DNA from: CAYUYH01 sp964449175
GTDB taxonomy: Bacteria; Planctomycetota; Phycisphaerae; SM23-33
Length of the DNA: 15,021 nucleotides
Assembly: GCA_964449175.1 (NCBI GenBank)
Contig: CAYUYH010000032.1
Span: 1 to 15,021 of the forward strand
Direction: 5' to 3'
The first letter of the stretch is position 1, and each line of letters opens with the position of its first letter. Positions 7,303 through 14,950 of this stretch are shown here, piece by piece. Below the pieces are notes generated by a model, which was not told the DNA's origin, did not search any database, and worked only from the letters and a program-made list of their open reading frames with translations. Position numbers and translations under genes: made by a program.

Positions 7303-8892
7303 CTACCTGGCGTATTCCACGCAGCGGACTTCCCGCAGGAGGGTGACCTTCACCTCTCCGGGGTACTCCATCTCATCCTCGATGCGCTTGGCTATGTCGC
7401 GGGCGACCTTGGCCGAGAGGCGGTCGTCGACGTTCTCGGCGTCGACTATCACGCGCACCTCTCTGCCGGCCTGGATGGCGTACGCCTGCTTGACGCCCTC
7501 GAAGCTCGTGGCGATCTCCTCCAACTTCTGGAGGCGCTTGACGTATCGCTCGAGGGTCTCTCGCCTGGCCCCCGGGCGCGACGCGCTGATCGCGTCGGCG
7601 GCGGCGACGATCGGCGTGTAGACGCTGGTGACCTCCAGGTCGCCGTGGTGGGCGCCGACGGAGTTGATGACCTCGTCACGCTCGCCGTATCGCTTGCACA
7701 GGTCGGCGCCTATCTGCGGATGGCCGCCTTCGACCTCGTGGTCGACGGCCTTGCCTATGTCGTGCAGCAGGCCGCAGCGCCGGGCAATCTGGCCGTTCAG
7801 GCCAAGCTCCTCGGCGATCACCTGCGAGAGGTAGGCCACCTCCATGGAGTGCTTCAGGACGTTCTGTCCATAGCTCGTGCGGAACTGGAGTCGACCGAGG
7901 AGTTCGGTCAGCTTGCCGTGCAGGCCGCGGACGTTGCCCTCAACGGCAGCCGCCTTGCCGGCCTCCTGGATCTGCTTGCTGACTTCCTTTTCCGTGGCTG
8001 CGACTATCTCCTCGATGCGGGTGGGGTGGATGCGCCCATCCTGGATCAGTTTCTCCAGGCTGCGGCGGGCGATCTCGCGCCGGACCGGATCGAAGCCGGA
8101 AACCACGACCACGCCCGGCGTGTCGTCGACGATCACGTCCATGCCCGTGGCCTTCTCGAACGCGCGGATGTTTCGGCCCTCGCGCCCGATGACCCGGCCT
8201 TTCATGTCGTCGGAAGGGATGTCGACTGTCGAGACGGTCGAGTCGCAGGTGTGATCGGCCGCATAACGCTGGATGGCGGTGATGATTACCTCCCTGGCCT
8301 GGCCCTCGGCATTGTCCTTGGCCTCCTCCAGCCGCCGCTCGATGAGCCGGGCGGTCTCGTCCTCCATATCCTTCTCCACGCGCTCCAGCAGCATGGCGCG
8401 GGCCTCATCGATCGACAGGTTGGCTACCTTCAGAAGCTGGCTTCTCTGCTGGGCGATCAGCTCGTTGAGGTGACGGTCCTTGGCGACGATGCCCTTTTCC
8501 CGCTCGGCGACGGCTCGCTCAGCCGCCTCCAGCATCCGCTCCTTGGTGTTGAGCGTTTCCAGCTTCTGGTCGGTCATGTCCTCCCGCTTGGAGAGGCGCT
8601 TTTCCTCGGCTCGCAGCTCCACTCGGGTGGCCTCGGTGTCGGCATCGAACTTCTCACGTCGGCTGATAAACTCAGTCTTGGCCTCAGCTTCAGCCTGAGC
8701 GATGATCTTCTGTGCCTCGGCCTCAGCCGCCGCCCGCATGGCGGCCAGCTCCTTCTCCGCAGCCGCCCGCCGGCCACGCAGTATCACCCAGACCCCGCCC
8801 CCAGCCATCAGGACCACGACGATCGCCGCGGCGAATGCCAGGGCCACAAGCTGCTCGGGGCTGAACTCGGCCAGCAGTAGAGATGAATCCAT
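7303..8892 (-). CDS. rny: Ribonuclease Y
   Basis: Membrane-anchored endoribonuclease that starts mRNA decay. It has 529 residues, near the usual 510-520. An N-terminal membrane segment (about residues 15-38, VALAFAAAIVVVLMAGGGVWVIL) is followed by a long charged Ala/Glu/Arg-rich coiled coil (about 42-205). A KH domain follows with GRVIGREGRNIRAFE (232-246, GREG loop 236-239). The HD phosphohydrolase domain has H348 (LKHS), the H377-D378 pair in LLHDIGKAVDHEVEGGHP, H415/H416 and D433. The ATG at 8892 is preceded by AAGGG about nine bases upstream. It is convergent with recJ. No good promoter is visible in the first 100 bases upstream; the best candidate lies at 9472-9501, which would imply a long leader. 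Confidence 0.97.
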   Translation of the reverse strand: MDSSLLLAEFSPEQLVALAFAAAIVVVLMAGGGVWVILRGRRAAAEKELAAMRAAAEAEAQKIIAQAEAEAKTEFISRREKFDADTEATRVELRAEEKRLSKREDMTDQKLETLNTKERMLEAAERAVAEREKGIVAKDRHLNELIAQQRSQLLKVANLSIDEARAMLLERVEKDMEDETARLIERRLEEAKDNAEGQAREVIITAIQRYAADHTCDSTVSTVDIPSDDMKGRVIGREGRNIRAFEKATGMDVIVDDTPGVVVVSGFDPVRREIARRSLEKLIQDGRIHPTRIEEIVAATEKEVSKQIQEAGKAAAVEGNVRGLHGKLTELLGRLQFRTSYGQNVLKHSMEVAYLSQVIAEELGLNGQIARRCGLLHDIGKAVDHEVEGGHPQIGADLCKRYGERDEVINSVGAHHGDLEVTSVYTPIVAAADAISASRPGARRETLERYVKRLQKLEEIATSFEGVKQAYAIQAGREVRVIVDAENVDDRLSAKVARDIAKRIEDEMEYPGEVKVTLLREVRCVEYAR

Positions 8893-9204
8893 GGCGCGTT
8901 ACCCTTTCAAAGCAATGCCGCAGGAACGGTTGCCATGGACAAGCAGGCGAGCAATTGCCGGCGAGACGGCCCTCGTCGGACGCACCCCGGGACAGACTCA
9001 CTCAAGCCACGCCGCTACCGACCCGCCGACTGGACATTGGGGGTGGACGCACGGCGATCAGGCGCAGTAGCCCTAGAAGGGCAGACCTCAAACTCAACGG
9101 GCGAGCGAAGCCGCCTCAGCGACGCCCTTCCCGCAAAGCACACCCGTTGAACCGCCTCAGAACTGGTACAACGCTGGCTCATGTGAACTCTATGACCCGA
9201 AGGC

Positions 9205-9225
9205 CTCGCCCCACAGCGGGGCGAG
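9205..9225. other. Stable 8-bp hairpin without T-run
   Basis: CTCGCCCC (9205-9212) pairs perfectly with GGGGCGAG (9218-9225) across a 5-base loop. No T-run follows on either strand, so it is not a standard intrinsic terminator. It sits about 250 bases downstream of the minus-strand promoter at 9472-9501 and could mark the 3' part of a small RNA or a leader structure of rny. Confidence 0.45.
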
Positions 9226-9471
9226 TAATCGACGCTCGGCGCCGCGACGCCCTTTTCGTGCCGTGTTTCTCCTCGCCATTTGACGAGGCGGCGTGGCAGC
9301 GCCAACGTGCCGCCGAGCGCATTGGTTCCTTCCACCGTCGGCAGCGCGCGAGCGCCGTCTTGCTTGACGGCCTGCTTGTCGACAACCACCTTTGGCCGTC
9401 TATTCGTACGGACCTTGCCTCGCCGGGGCGTCTTCGTCGCCGCCGGCCAAGGCCCAAGCCTTTCCATGTTA

Positions 9472-9501
9472 ATCATAATGTGCAAACCGCCGCGAGGTCA
9501 A
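9472..9501 (-). promoter_or_regulatory. Predicted sigma70-type promoter on the minus strand, pointing toward rny
   Basis: Reading the minus strand, TTGACC (9501-9496), 18 bases, then TATGAT (9477-9472): 5 of 6 matches in each box. The predicted start at about 9463-9467 coincides with an ATG at 9467. The product would be a leaderless 150-codon frame, a non-coding RNA, or a 570-base leader of rny. It is the only AT-rich island in this part of the gap. Confidence 0.5.
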
Positions 9502-9674
9502 GCAGATTCCTCCCGGCATCGCACCTGGGCGCCGGTGCTTCGCCGAGAGCGTAAGCGTTTATTGGCGAGGAGGCTACATCGACGTTGCGCTTCGGCCGGC
9601 TGGTGTGTTGCCGCCGCCGGCAACCCAGTTGAAGGCCGTGCGGGGCCGCGACGGGAGGGGACTGCTCAACTCAA

Positions 9675-9745
9675 GTGGACCGGATTCTGGGTAGCAGGAT
9701 GCCGCCCAATCACGACGGTGGAGGGAGCCGCCGTGTCCGGTCCAC
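9675..9745. ncRNA. Candidate structured element: three-way junction
   Basis: A perfect 10-bp stem, GTGGACCGGA (9675-9684) with TCCGGTCCAC (9736-9745), encloses two hairpins. One is at 9688-9708 (TGGG with CCCA, plus an inner GCA/TGC). The other is at 9711-9735 (CACGACGG with CCGCCGTG, 7 of 8 pairs, 9-base loop) and abuts the closing stem directly. Nearly every base is used in pairing or a short junction. It matches no RNA family I recognise and is not a tRNA or a hammerhead. A small inverted-repeat mobile remnant is the alternative, though I see no flanking target duplication. Confidence 0.35.
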
Positions 9746-9846
9746 GGCAAAATACTAGCCCCATGCCGCCACCCCGGCAAGTGGTAGGATAAGATTTTGT
9801 ACTTTCTCTGTCGCTGATTGAGTGGTAGACGATGCCCCTGGCGCGG

Positions 9847-9925
9847 CCCAGGCCACTGGGCAGGGCCTGGAAGCAGGAAAACCCCGCCCGGTGAGGCCAC
9901 CGTGCCGACCTGACCGGGCGCCCGG
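9847..9925 (+). promoter_or_regulatory. Structured leader before the alcohol dehydrogenase gene
   Basis: Alternative stems compete here. CCAGGCC (9848-9854) can pair with GGCCTGG (9864-9870), or CCCAG (9847-9851) with CTGGG (9856-9860). CGCCCGGT (9885-9892) can pair with ACCGGGCG (9913-9920), or CGGTG (9889-9893) with CACCG (9898-9902). The self-complementary CCGGGCGCCCGG (9914-9925) touches the GGAGG ribosome-binding site at 9924-9928. The layout would suit translational control, but it matches no riboswitch I know. Confidence 0.35.
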
Positions 9926-9938
9926 AGGCAAAACCGCC

Positions 9939-11231
9939 ATGAGTGCTCAGGCCATCGCCGCCGAACTGCTCAGGAAGTTCAAAGGCGCCGACTTCGCGTT
10001 CGGGTATGGCGCAATTGCCCAGGCCGGGCCGATGGCCGCCGAGCTGGGGCGCTCCGTGCTGGTGATCGCCAACCCCAGCGACTGGCTGAGGCCGACCGTC
10101 GAGGGCGTGCTCAGCCACCTGCGCGCGGCGCAACTGGACGTGCTCGCCGGCGGGCCCGTCGACGGCTCGCGCCCCAACAGCCTCTACGAAGACGTCTATC
10201 GCATCGAGAGCGGCATCCTGCACCACCGCCCGGAGTGCATCGTAGCCGTCGGCGGCGGCAGCACGATAGACGCAGCCAAGGCGGCAAACGTCCTGGCGGC
10301 ACTCGGCAAGCGCGATGGCCGACTCGAGGCCTACTTCGGCGTCGGCAAGGTGACCGCTGCCCTGGCGGAGACCGGCGTGGAGCTCCTGCCCATGCTGGCC
10401 GTCCAGACGGCAGCCGGCTCAGCCGCCCACCTGACCAAGTACTCCAACGTCACCGATCCCGTCGCCGGGCAGAAGAAGCTCATCATCGACGACGCCATCG
10501 TGCCGCCCAAGGCCGTCTTCGACTACGCCGCGACCGAATCCGCCGGACGCGATCTCACCATCGACGGCGCGCTCGATAGCTTCAGCCACTGCCTGGAGGT
10601 GTTCTACGGCGCCGCCGAGCGCAACTTCGATCAGGTCGGCGAGATCGCCCTGACCGGCATTGAGCTTGTGGTCAATCACACCGCCGCCGCCCTGGCCGAC
10701 CCGCACGACCGCGCCGCCCGCGAGGCCCTGGGCCTGGCCAGCGACCTCGGCGGATACGCCATCATGGTCGGCGGCACCAACGGCGGGCACCTGACGAGCT
10801 TCTCGCTGGTGGACGTCGCTGCGCACGGGCGGGCCTGCGGACTGATGAACCCGTACTACACCGTGCTGTTCGCCCCAGCCATCGAGCGGCAACTGCGGCT
10901 GGTGGGCGCGATCTTCACCAAGGCCGGCCTGCTGACCGCCGACCTAGCCAAGCTGGCCGGCCGGGACTTGGGGCTGGCCGTCGCCGAGGCGATGGCGACC
11001 TTCGCAGCCTCGCTGGGCTGCCCGACGCGGCTGAGCGAGTTGCCCGGCTTCGACGACACGCACATCGCCCGGGCGATTGCCGCCGCCAAGGACCCTGCCC
11101 TGGAAAGCAAGCTCAAGAACATGCCCGTGCCCCTGGACGCGTCCACGGTGGATATGTACATGGGCTCTGTGCTGGCCGCGGCCAGGGACGGGGACTTTTC
11201 GCTCATCCGCTGCGCGCCGCGGGGCGGCTGA
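9939..11231 (+). CDS. Iron-containing alcohol dehydrogenase family protein
   Basis: A group III (iron-type) alcohol dehydrogenase homologue of 430 residues; enzymes of this family oxidise or reduce small alcohols/aldehydes with NAD(P). The nucleotide-binding VGGGSTIDAAKAAN is at 104-117 and the TAAGSAAHLTKYSNVTD segment at 157-173. Likely metal ligands are D213 and H217 (DSFSH), H284 (GGHLTSF) and H296 (AHGRACGLMNP). The last two are 12 residues apart, whereas FucO has 14, and the histidine between them in FucO is replaced. The subgroup is therefore divergent and the substrate unknown. The ATG at 9939 was chosen for the GGAGG ending 10 bases upstream; the frame is open back to 9822 without a ribosome-binding site. 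The next gene starts 27 bases after its stop, so co-transcription is likely. Confidence 0.88.
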   Translation: MSAQAIAAELLRKFKGADFAFGYGAIAQAGPMAAELGRSVLVIANPSDWLRPTVEGVLSHLRAAQLDVLAGGPVDGSRPNSLYEDVYRIESGILHHRPECIVAVGGGSTIDAAKAANVLAALGKRDGRLEAYFGVGKVTAALAETGVELLPMLAVQTAAGSAAHLTKYSNVTDPVAGQKKLIIDDAIVPPKAVFDYAATESAGRDLTIDGALDSFSHCLEVFYGAAERNFDQVGEIALTGIELVVNHTAAALADPHDRAAREALGLASDLGGYAIMVGGTNGGHLTSFSLVDVAAHGRACGLMNPYYTVLFAPAIERQLRLVGAIFTKAGLLTADLAKLAGRDLGLAVAEAMATFAASLGCPTRLSELPGFDDTHIARAIAAAKDPALESKLKNMPVPLDASTVDMYMGSVLAAARDGDFSLIRCAPRGG

Positions 11232-11258
11232 CGCGCCCGGGCAGGGCTGGAGACGCCG

Positions 11259-12173
11259 ATGGACTCCAATCCGCGCAAACTGCGTCCGGCCGCCCCGGCT
11301 AACTGGTTCTGGCGACTGGCTGGGCTGGCGGCACTGGCGGGGAACAAGCTCCGCCACACGATCCGCCCCTACAGTCGCCCCCGACCATTCGCCGGCGACG
11401 CCCAGGCAGCAGCCGACTACGACGCCTCCGTCTTCCGGGGCTGGCGCCAGTATCTTCGCCGGTACCTCGGCCGGGACTATGACTGGACCGGCAAGGCCGT
11501 CCTGGAGCTGGGCCCCGGGCCGGACCTCGGCGCGGGGCTGCTCGCCCTGGCGGCAGGGGCGGCTGAGTACACCGCCTTCGACAAATTCCCCCTGGCCCGG
11601 CGGTCCGGCGCGGCCGTCTACGAGCTGCTGCTCGCCCAGGCGCGGTGCTCGGACGAGGATGCAGCCGAGCTGCTGCGGGCCGTCGATGCCGCGCTAGCGG
11701 GGACCGACGGGCGGCTGCGGTACGTGCAACGAGCCGACTTCGACATCTCGGCGGCGGAGCTGCCGCGGGCGGACGTCGTGGTCAGCCAGGCCGCCTTCGA
11801 GCACTTCGACGACCCGCGGCGGACGATCGAGCAACTGGGCGACCTGACCGAGCGAGGGGCGGTGTTCCTGGCCGTGGCGGACTTCCAGACCCACACGCGC
11901 TGGCTGCGGCGGCGCGACCCGCTGAACATCTACCGCTACTCGCCAGGCCTGTATAGCCGGCTACGGTTCTCCGGCGGTCCGAACCGCGCGCGCGGCGATG
12001 AGCTGGCCGCCTGGCTGGCCGATGCAGGCTGGGGCGACATTCGCGTCACGCCGCTGCTGGAGCTGGACGCCGACTACCTCGCCGCCGTCGCGCCGCACCT
12101 GGCCGAGCCCTTCCGGCGAGACGCCGCGGCCATGCACATCCTCACGGCTGTCGTCTGCGCGACCAGGCAATAA
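11259..12173 (+). CDS. Class I SAM-dependent methyltransferase, substrate unknown
   Basis: 304 residues. The SAM-binding motif I VLELGPGPDLGAG is at 81-93, the acidic end of beta 2 is D108 (AFDKF) and SQAAFEHFDDP at 176-186 is the motif IV-like segment. A proline/arginine-rich N-terminal 45 residues precedes the fold. The C-terminal part, with RRRDPLNIYRYSPGLYSRLR (217-236) and GGPNRARGDEL, resembles methyltransferases found in surface-glycan gene sets, but this is a loose resemblance. No signal peptide or membrane span is evident, so it is probably cytoplasmic. The ATG at 11259 has GGAG six bases upstream. It follows the alcohol dehydrogenase by 27 bases and ends at the hairpin array before convergent mutS. 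Confidence 0.85.
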   Translation: MDSNPRKLRPAAPANWFWRLAGLAALAGNKLRHTIRPYSRPRPFAGDAQAAADYDASVFRGWRQYLRRYLGRDYDWTGKAVLELGPGPDLGAGLLALAAGAAEYTAFDKFPLARRSGAAVYELLLAQARCSDEDAAELLRAVDAALAGTDGRLRYVQRADFDISAAELPRADVVVSQAAFEHFDDPRRTIEQLGDLTERGAVFLAVADFQTHTRWLRRRDPLNIYRYSPGLYSRLRFSGGPNRARGDELAAWLADAGWGDIRVTPLLELDADYLAAVAPHLAEPFRRDAAAMHILTAVVCATRQ

Positions 12174-12196
12174 GCGGCATGCGCAAGATTGTGGTG

Positions 12197-12287
12197 GCAC
12201 GGCCATCCTGGCCGTGCGTCGCATGGTCATCTTGACCGTGCCGGCAAGGCCGGGACGGCCTTGCGACACGCGGGCGGGACGCCCGCG
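12197..12287. repeat. Four-hairpin REP-like array between convergent genes
   Basis: Four consecutive hairpins have three-base loops. (1) 12197-12205 pairs with 12209-12217, loop TCC. (2) 12221-12229 pairs with 12233-12241, loop TCT, with one T-G pair. (3) 12244-12252 pairs with 12256-12264, loop GGA. (4) 12269-12276 pairs with 12280-12287, loop GGA. Stems are 8-9 bp and the centres are 24, 23 and 24 bases apart. Units 1-2 and 3-4 are in opposite orientation (TCC against GGA loops). Similar words (GGGACGCCCGC, GGCCATCCTGGCC) are, from memory, common in intergenic DNA of planctomycetes and relatives. There is no T-run, so any role as a bidirectional terminator is unproven. Confidence 0.75.
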
Positions 12288-12292
12288 GCACG

Positions 12293-14950
12293 CTACAACT
12301 CACTCTTGAGTTTGCGGAGGAAGTCCAGAGCGGCCAGGGGCGTCATGTTGTCCAGGTCGGCGTCCTTGATCGCGCGGGCGATGCGCGTCGGCGCGTCGGC
12401 GAACAGGTCCATCTGCGCCGCGGCGGCGGCAGCGCGCTTGGCCAGTGCGGGCATGTCCAGCCCGCGGGCGAGGTGCGCCTGAAGCTGCGGCAGGATCGCC
12501 CGCGCCCGCTCGATCACCTCCTTCGGCACGCCGGCGAGGCGCGCGACGTGCACGCCGTAGCTCTGGTCCGTGCCGCCGTCGACGATGCGATGGAGGAACA
12601 CGACCTGGTCGGCCCACTCGCGCACGGCGACGTTCAGGTTCGTCGTGCCGTCCAGCAACTGCTCCAGCTCGGTCAGCTCGTGGTAGTGCGTGGCGAACAG
12701 CGTCCGGCAGCGGACCCGCAGCGCGATGTGCTCGCAGATCGCCCACGCCAGCGCCAGCCCGTCGCAGGTGCTCGTGCCCCGGCCCACCTCGTCGAGTATC
12801 ACCAGCGAGCGCGGCGTGGCGTTGTTGAGTATGTTCGCCGTCTCCACCATCTCGAGCATGAACGTGCTCAGCCCGGCCGTCAGCTCGTCAGCCGCCCCCA
12901 CGCGAGTGAATATCCGGTCGGCCAGGCCTATGGTGGCCGACTCTGCCGGGATAAAGCTGCCCGCCTGCGCCAGCAGCACCAGCAGGGCGGTCTGGCGGAT
13001 GTAAGTGCTCTTGCCGGACATGTTAGGCCCGGTGATGATGAGCAGCCTGCGGTCGCCGGCCTCCATGCGGACGTCGTTCGGCACGAACTGCTCGCGGAGA
13101 TGCTCGGCCAGGACGGGGTGCTTGCCCGCGGTGATGTGCAGGACATTTTCCTGCGTGATCGCAGGCCGGCGATAATCGCGCTCGACGGCGAGCTGGGCAA
13201 GAGCGGCCAGCACGTCTACGTTGGCCATCGCCTCAGCCGCGGCCTGGAAGGCGGGCACGTGGGCGGCCAGTTGCTCGCGGACCTGCTCGAACAGTCTGGC
13301 CTCGATGGCCTTGGCCCGCTCCCCGGCAGACAGCACCTCCGACTCGTACCGCTTCAGCTCGTCGGTGATGTATCGCTCGGCGTTCTTGAGCGTCTGCTTG
13401 CGGACGTAGTCGCCCGGCGCCTTGTCGCGATTGACGTTGGTGATCTCGATGTAGTAGCCGAACACGCGGTTGTAGCCGACCTTCAGGTTCGCGATGCCGA
13501 GCCGGCGGGCCTGGGCGGCTTGGTACTCCGCCAGCCAGCTCTGCGCGTCGGCGGCGACGCGGCGCAGACGGTCGAGTTCGGCGTCGTAGCCGGCGGCGAT
13601 GACCCCGCCGTCGCGGACGTTCGGCGAGCAGTCGGCGTCGATCGCCCGCGCGATCAGCTCAGCCGGGGCGTCCAGGCCGGTCAGGTGCGGGCGCTGCTGT
13701 GCGAGCAGGTCCGCCTGGCAGTCGGCCAGTGCGTCGGCCAGTTGCGGCAGGACGCGCAGCGTCTGCCCCAGCGCCACCAGCTCGCGCGGGCGGACGCGCT
13801 CCATCGCGATGGCTGCGGCGATGCGGTCGATCTGGGCCGTCCGGTCGAGCAGCTCGCGCAGCTCGCCCAGCCGGCGGCGGTCGGCCGTCAGCTCCTCGAC
13901 GGCGTCCAGCCGGGCGCAGATTGCGCTGTAGCCGGTCAGCGGGAACGTCAGCCACCTGGCCAGCAGCCTGGCGCCCATGCCCGTCACCGTCCGGTCCACG
14001 CACGCCAGTAGCGAGCCCTCCCGCCTGCCCGTCCGCAGCGTGCGGTGAACCTCCAGGCATCGCAGCGTGTTGCCGTCGATGGCCATGTGATCACCGCGCT
14101 CGAACCGCCGCAGCGAGCCGATGTGACCCAGCGCCGTCCGCTGCGTCTCACGGAGATACTCGATGATCGCCCCCGCAGCAGAGACCGACGCGTCCCATCG
14201 CGGAAAGCCGAAGCCCTCAAGCGTGGCCGCGGCGAACTGCTCCTTCAGCGCGTCGCCGGCCGCCCGGGCCTCGAACGCCCACGGCGGTCGGCTGGTGGCC
14301 ACCGCGCGGGTGCACTGGGCGAGTCGCTCGCGGAAGTCCCGCCCGTCGGCTGCGGAACCCTCCGCGAAGATCACCTCCGCCGGGGCGATCCGCACCAGCT
14401 CGTCCAGCACGTGCCGCGGGGAGGTCGTCATCGCCCAGAACGCCCCGCTGGCCAGCTCCACCCACGCAAGCCCGGCTGCGTCGCGCTCGGCCTTGTCATC
14501 CTGCCCGGCGGCGGGGGCGGTCAGTTGCCCGTCGTGGTCGAGGAACACCGCGGCCAGGTAGTTCCCCTCGCGCTGATCCAGCAGCGTCTGGTCGGCCAGC
14601 GTCCCCGCCGTCACCAGCCGCGTCACCTCGCGGCGGACGACGCCCTTGGCCTGCTTGGGGTCTTCGGCCTGCTCGCAGATGGCTACGCGCACGCCCGCGT
14701 TCACCAGCCGGGCGAGGTAGCTGTCCAGCGCGTGGTAGGGTATGCCCGCCAGCGGCACTGCCGTGGGGCCCTTGCTGCGGCTGGTCAGCGCCACGCCCAG
14801 CACGCGCGAGGCCGTCTTCGCGTCGTCGTAGAACATCTCGTAGAAGTCGCCCATGCGGAACAGCAGCAGGTAGTCGCCGTACTGGCTCTTGAACTGGCGG
14901 TACTGCCGCATGGCCGGCGTATCGAGCTGTTGGGGCGTCTCCTTGTTCAC
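12293..14950 (-). CDS. mutS: DNA mismatch repair protein MutS
   Basis: MutS binds mispaired bases and, as an ATPase, signals MutL-dependent repair. It has 885 residues from the chosen start (E. coli 853). The mismatch-binding motif GDFYEMF lies in domain I with Phe36 and Glu38, the same numbers as in E. coli. The connector, core lever and clamp domains follow. The ATPase has Walker A GPNMSGKST (641-649), Walker B LDEVGRGTS (719-727) and ATHYHEL (753-759), then the helix-turn-helix GVHVARLAGVPKEVIERA. Near the end QMDLF (846-850) looks like a beta-clamp-binding motif. An Ala/Gln/Asp-rich stretch near 145-160 may be a small insertion. The start is uncertain: the GTG at 14950 aligns T11-P12 with E. 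coli, while the frame continues to a TTG at 14986. Neither has a clear ribosome-binding site. Confidence 0.96.
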   Translation of the reverse strand: MNKETPQQLDTPAMRQYRQFKSQYGDYLLLFRMGDFYEMFYDDAKTASRVLGVALTSRSKGPTAVPLAGIPYHALDSYLARLVNAGVRVAICEQAEDPKQAKGVVRREVTRLVTAGTLADQTLLDQREGNYLAAVFLDHDGQLTAPAAGQDDKAERDAAGLAWVELASGAFWAMTTSPRHVLDELVRIAPAEVIFAEGSAADGRDFRERLAQCTRAVATSRPPWAFEARAAGDALKEQFAAATLEGFGFPRWDASVSAAGAIIEYLRETQRTALGHIGSLRRFERGDHMAIDGNTLRCLEVHRTLRTGRREGSLLACVDRTVTGMGARLLARWLTFPLTGYSAICARLDAVEELTADRRRLGELRELLDRTAQIDRIAAAIAMERVRPRELVALGQTLRVLPQLADALADCQADLLAQQRPHLTGLDAPAELIARAIDADCSPNVRDGGVIAAGYDAELDRLRRVAADAQSWLAEYQAAQARRLGIANLKVGYNRVFGYYIEITNVNRDKAPGDYVRKQTLKNAERYITDELKRYESEVLSAGERAKAIEARLFEQVREQLAAHVPAFQAAAEAMANVDVLAALAQLAVERDYRRPAITQENVLHITAGKHPVLAEHLREQFVPNDVRMEAGDRRLLIITGPNMSGKSTYIRQTALLVLLAQAGSFIPAESATIGLADRIFTRVGAADELTAGLSTFMLEMVETANILNNATPRSLVILDEVGRGTSTCDGLALAWAICEHIALRVRCRTLFATHYHELTELEQLLDGTTNLNVAVREWADQVVFLHRIVDGGTDQSYGVHVARLAGVPKEVIERARAILPQLQAHLARGLDMPALAKRAAAAAAQMDLFADAPTRIARAIKDADLDNMTPLAALDFLRKLKSEL

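Larger units (their letters stand above)
8893..9938. other. Gene-poor 1-kb region between rny and the alcohol dehydrogenase gene
   Basis: No open frame here shows a recognisable domain. Frames on both strands are long only because the DNA is GC-rich, and they read as Arg/Pro/Ser-rich strings. The nearest to coding is a minus-strand frame from ATG 9467 to 9015 (150 codons). Its first 80 or so codons show lower GC at position 2 than at 1 and 3, but the second half looks random. Structural signals include a 5-bp stem at 9070-9082 and an 8-bp inverted repeat, TCAACGGG (9094-9101) with CCCGTTGA (9143-9150). Others are an 8-bp hairpin at 9205-9225, the minus-strand promoter at 9472-9501, the three-way fold at 9675-9745 and the leader hairpins at 9847-9925. 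I checked by eye for RNase P RNA, tmRNA, SRP RNA and tRNA signatures and saw none. Confidence 0.6.

Noticed and set aside
7216..8880. Long plus-strand frame opposite rny (554 codons)
   Set aside because: It is the complement of the RNase Y gene; no domain, and rny has all its motifs.
8883..9554. Plus-strand frame of 223 codons overlapping the rny start
   Set aside because: Arg/Pro/Ser-rich with no domain, and it overlaps the start of rny; no ribosome-binding site that would support it.
9675..9745. tRNA or hammerhead ribozyme in the three-way fold
   Set aside because: No TTCGA-type T-loop or CCA end, and no CTGATGA core.
12189..12482. Small frame translated through the hairpin array
   Set aside because: It is the repeat read as protein and then antisense mutS; no start signal.
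12473..14011. Long plus-strand frame opposite mutS (512 codons), and similar long antisense frames opposite lpxI and recJ
   Set aside because: Artefacts of high GC at third codon positions; they lack recognisable domains.
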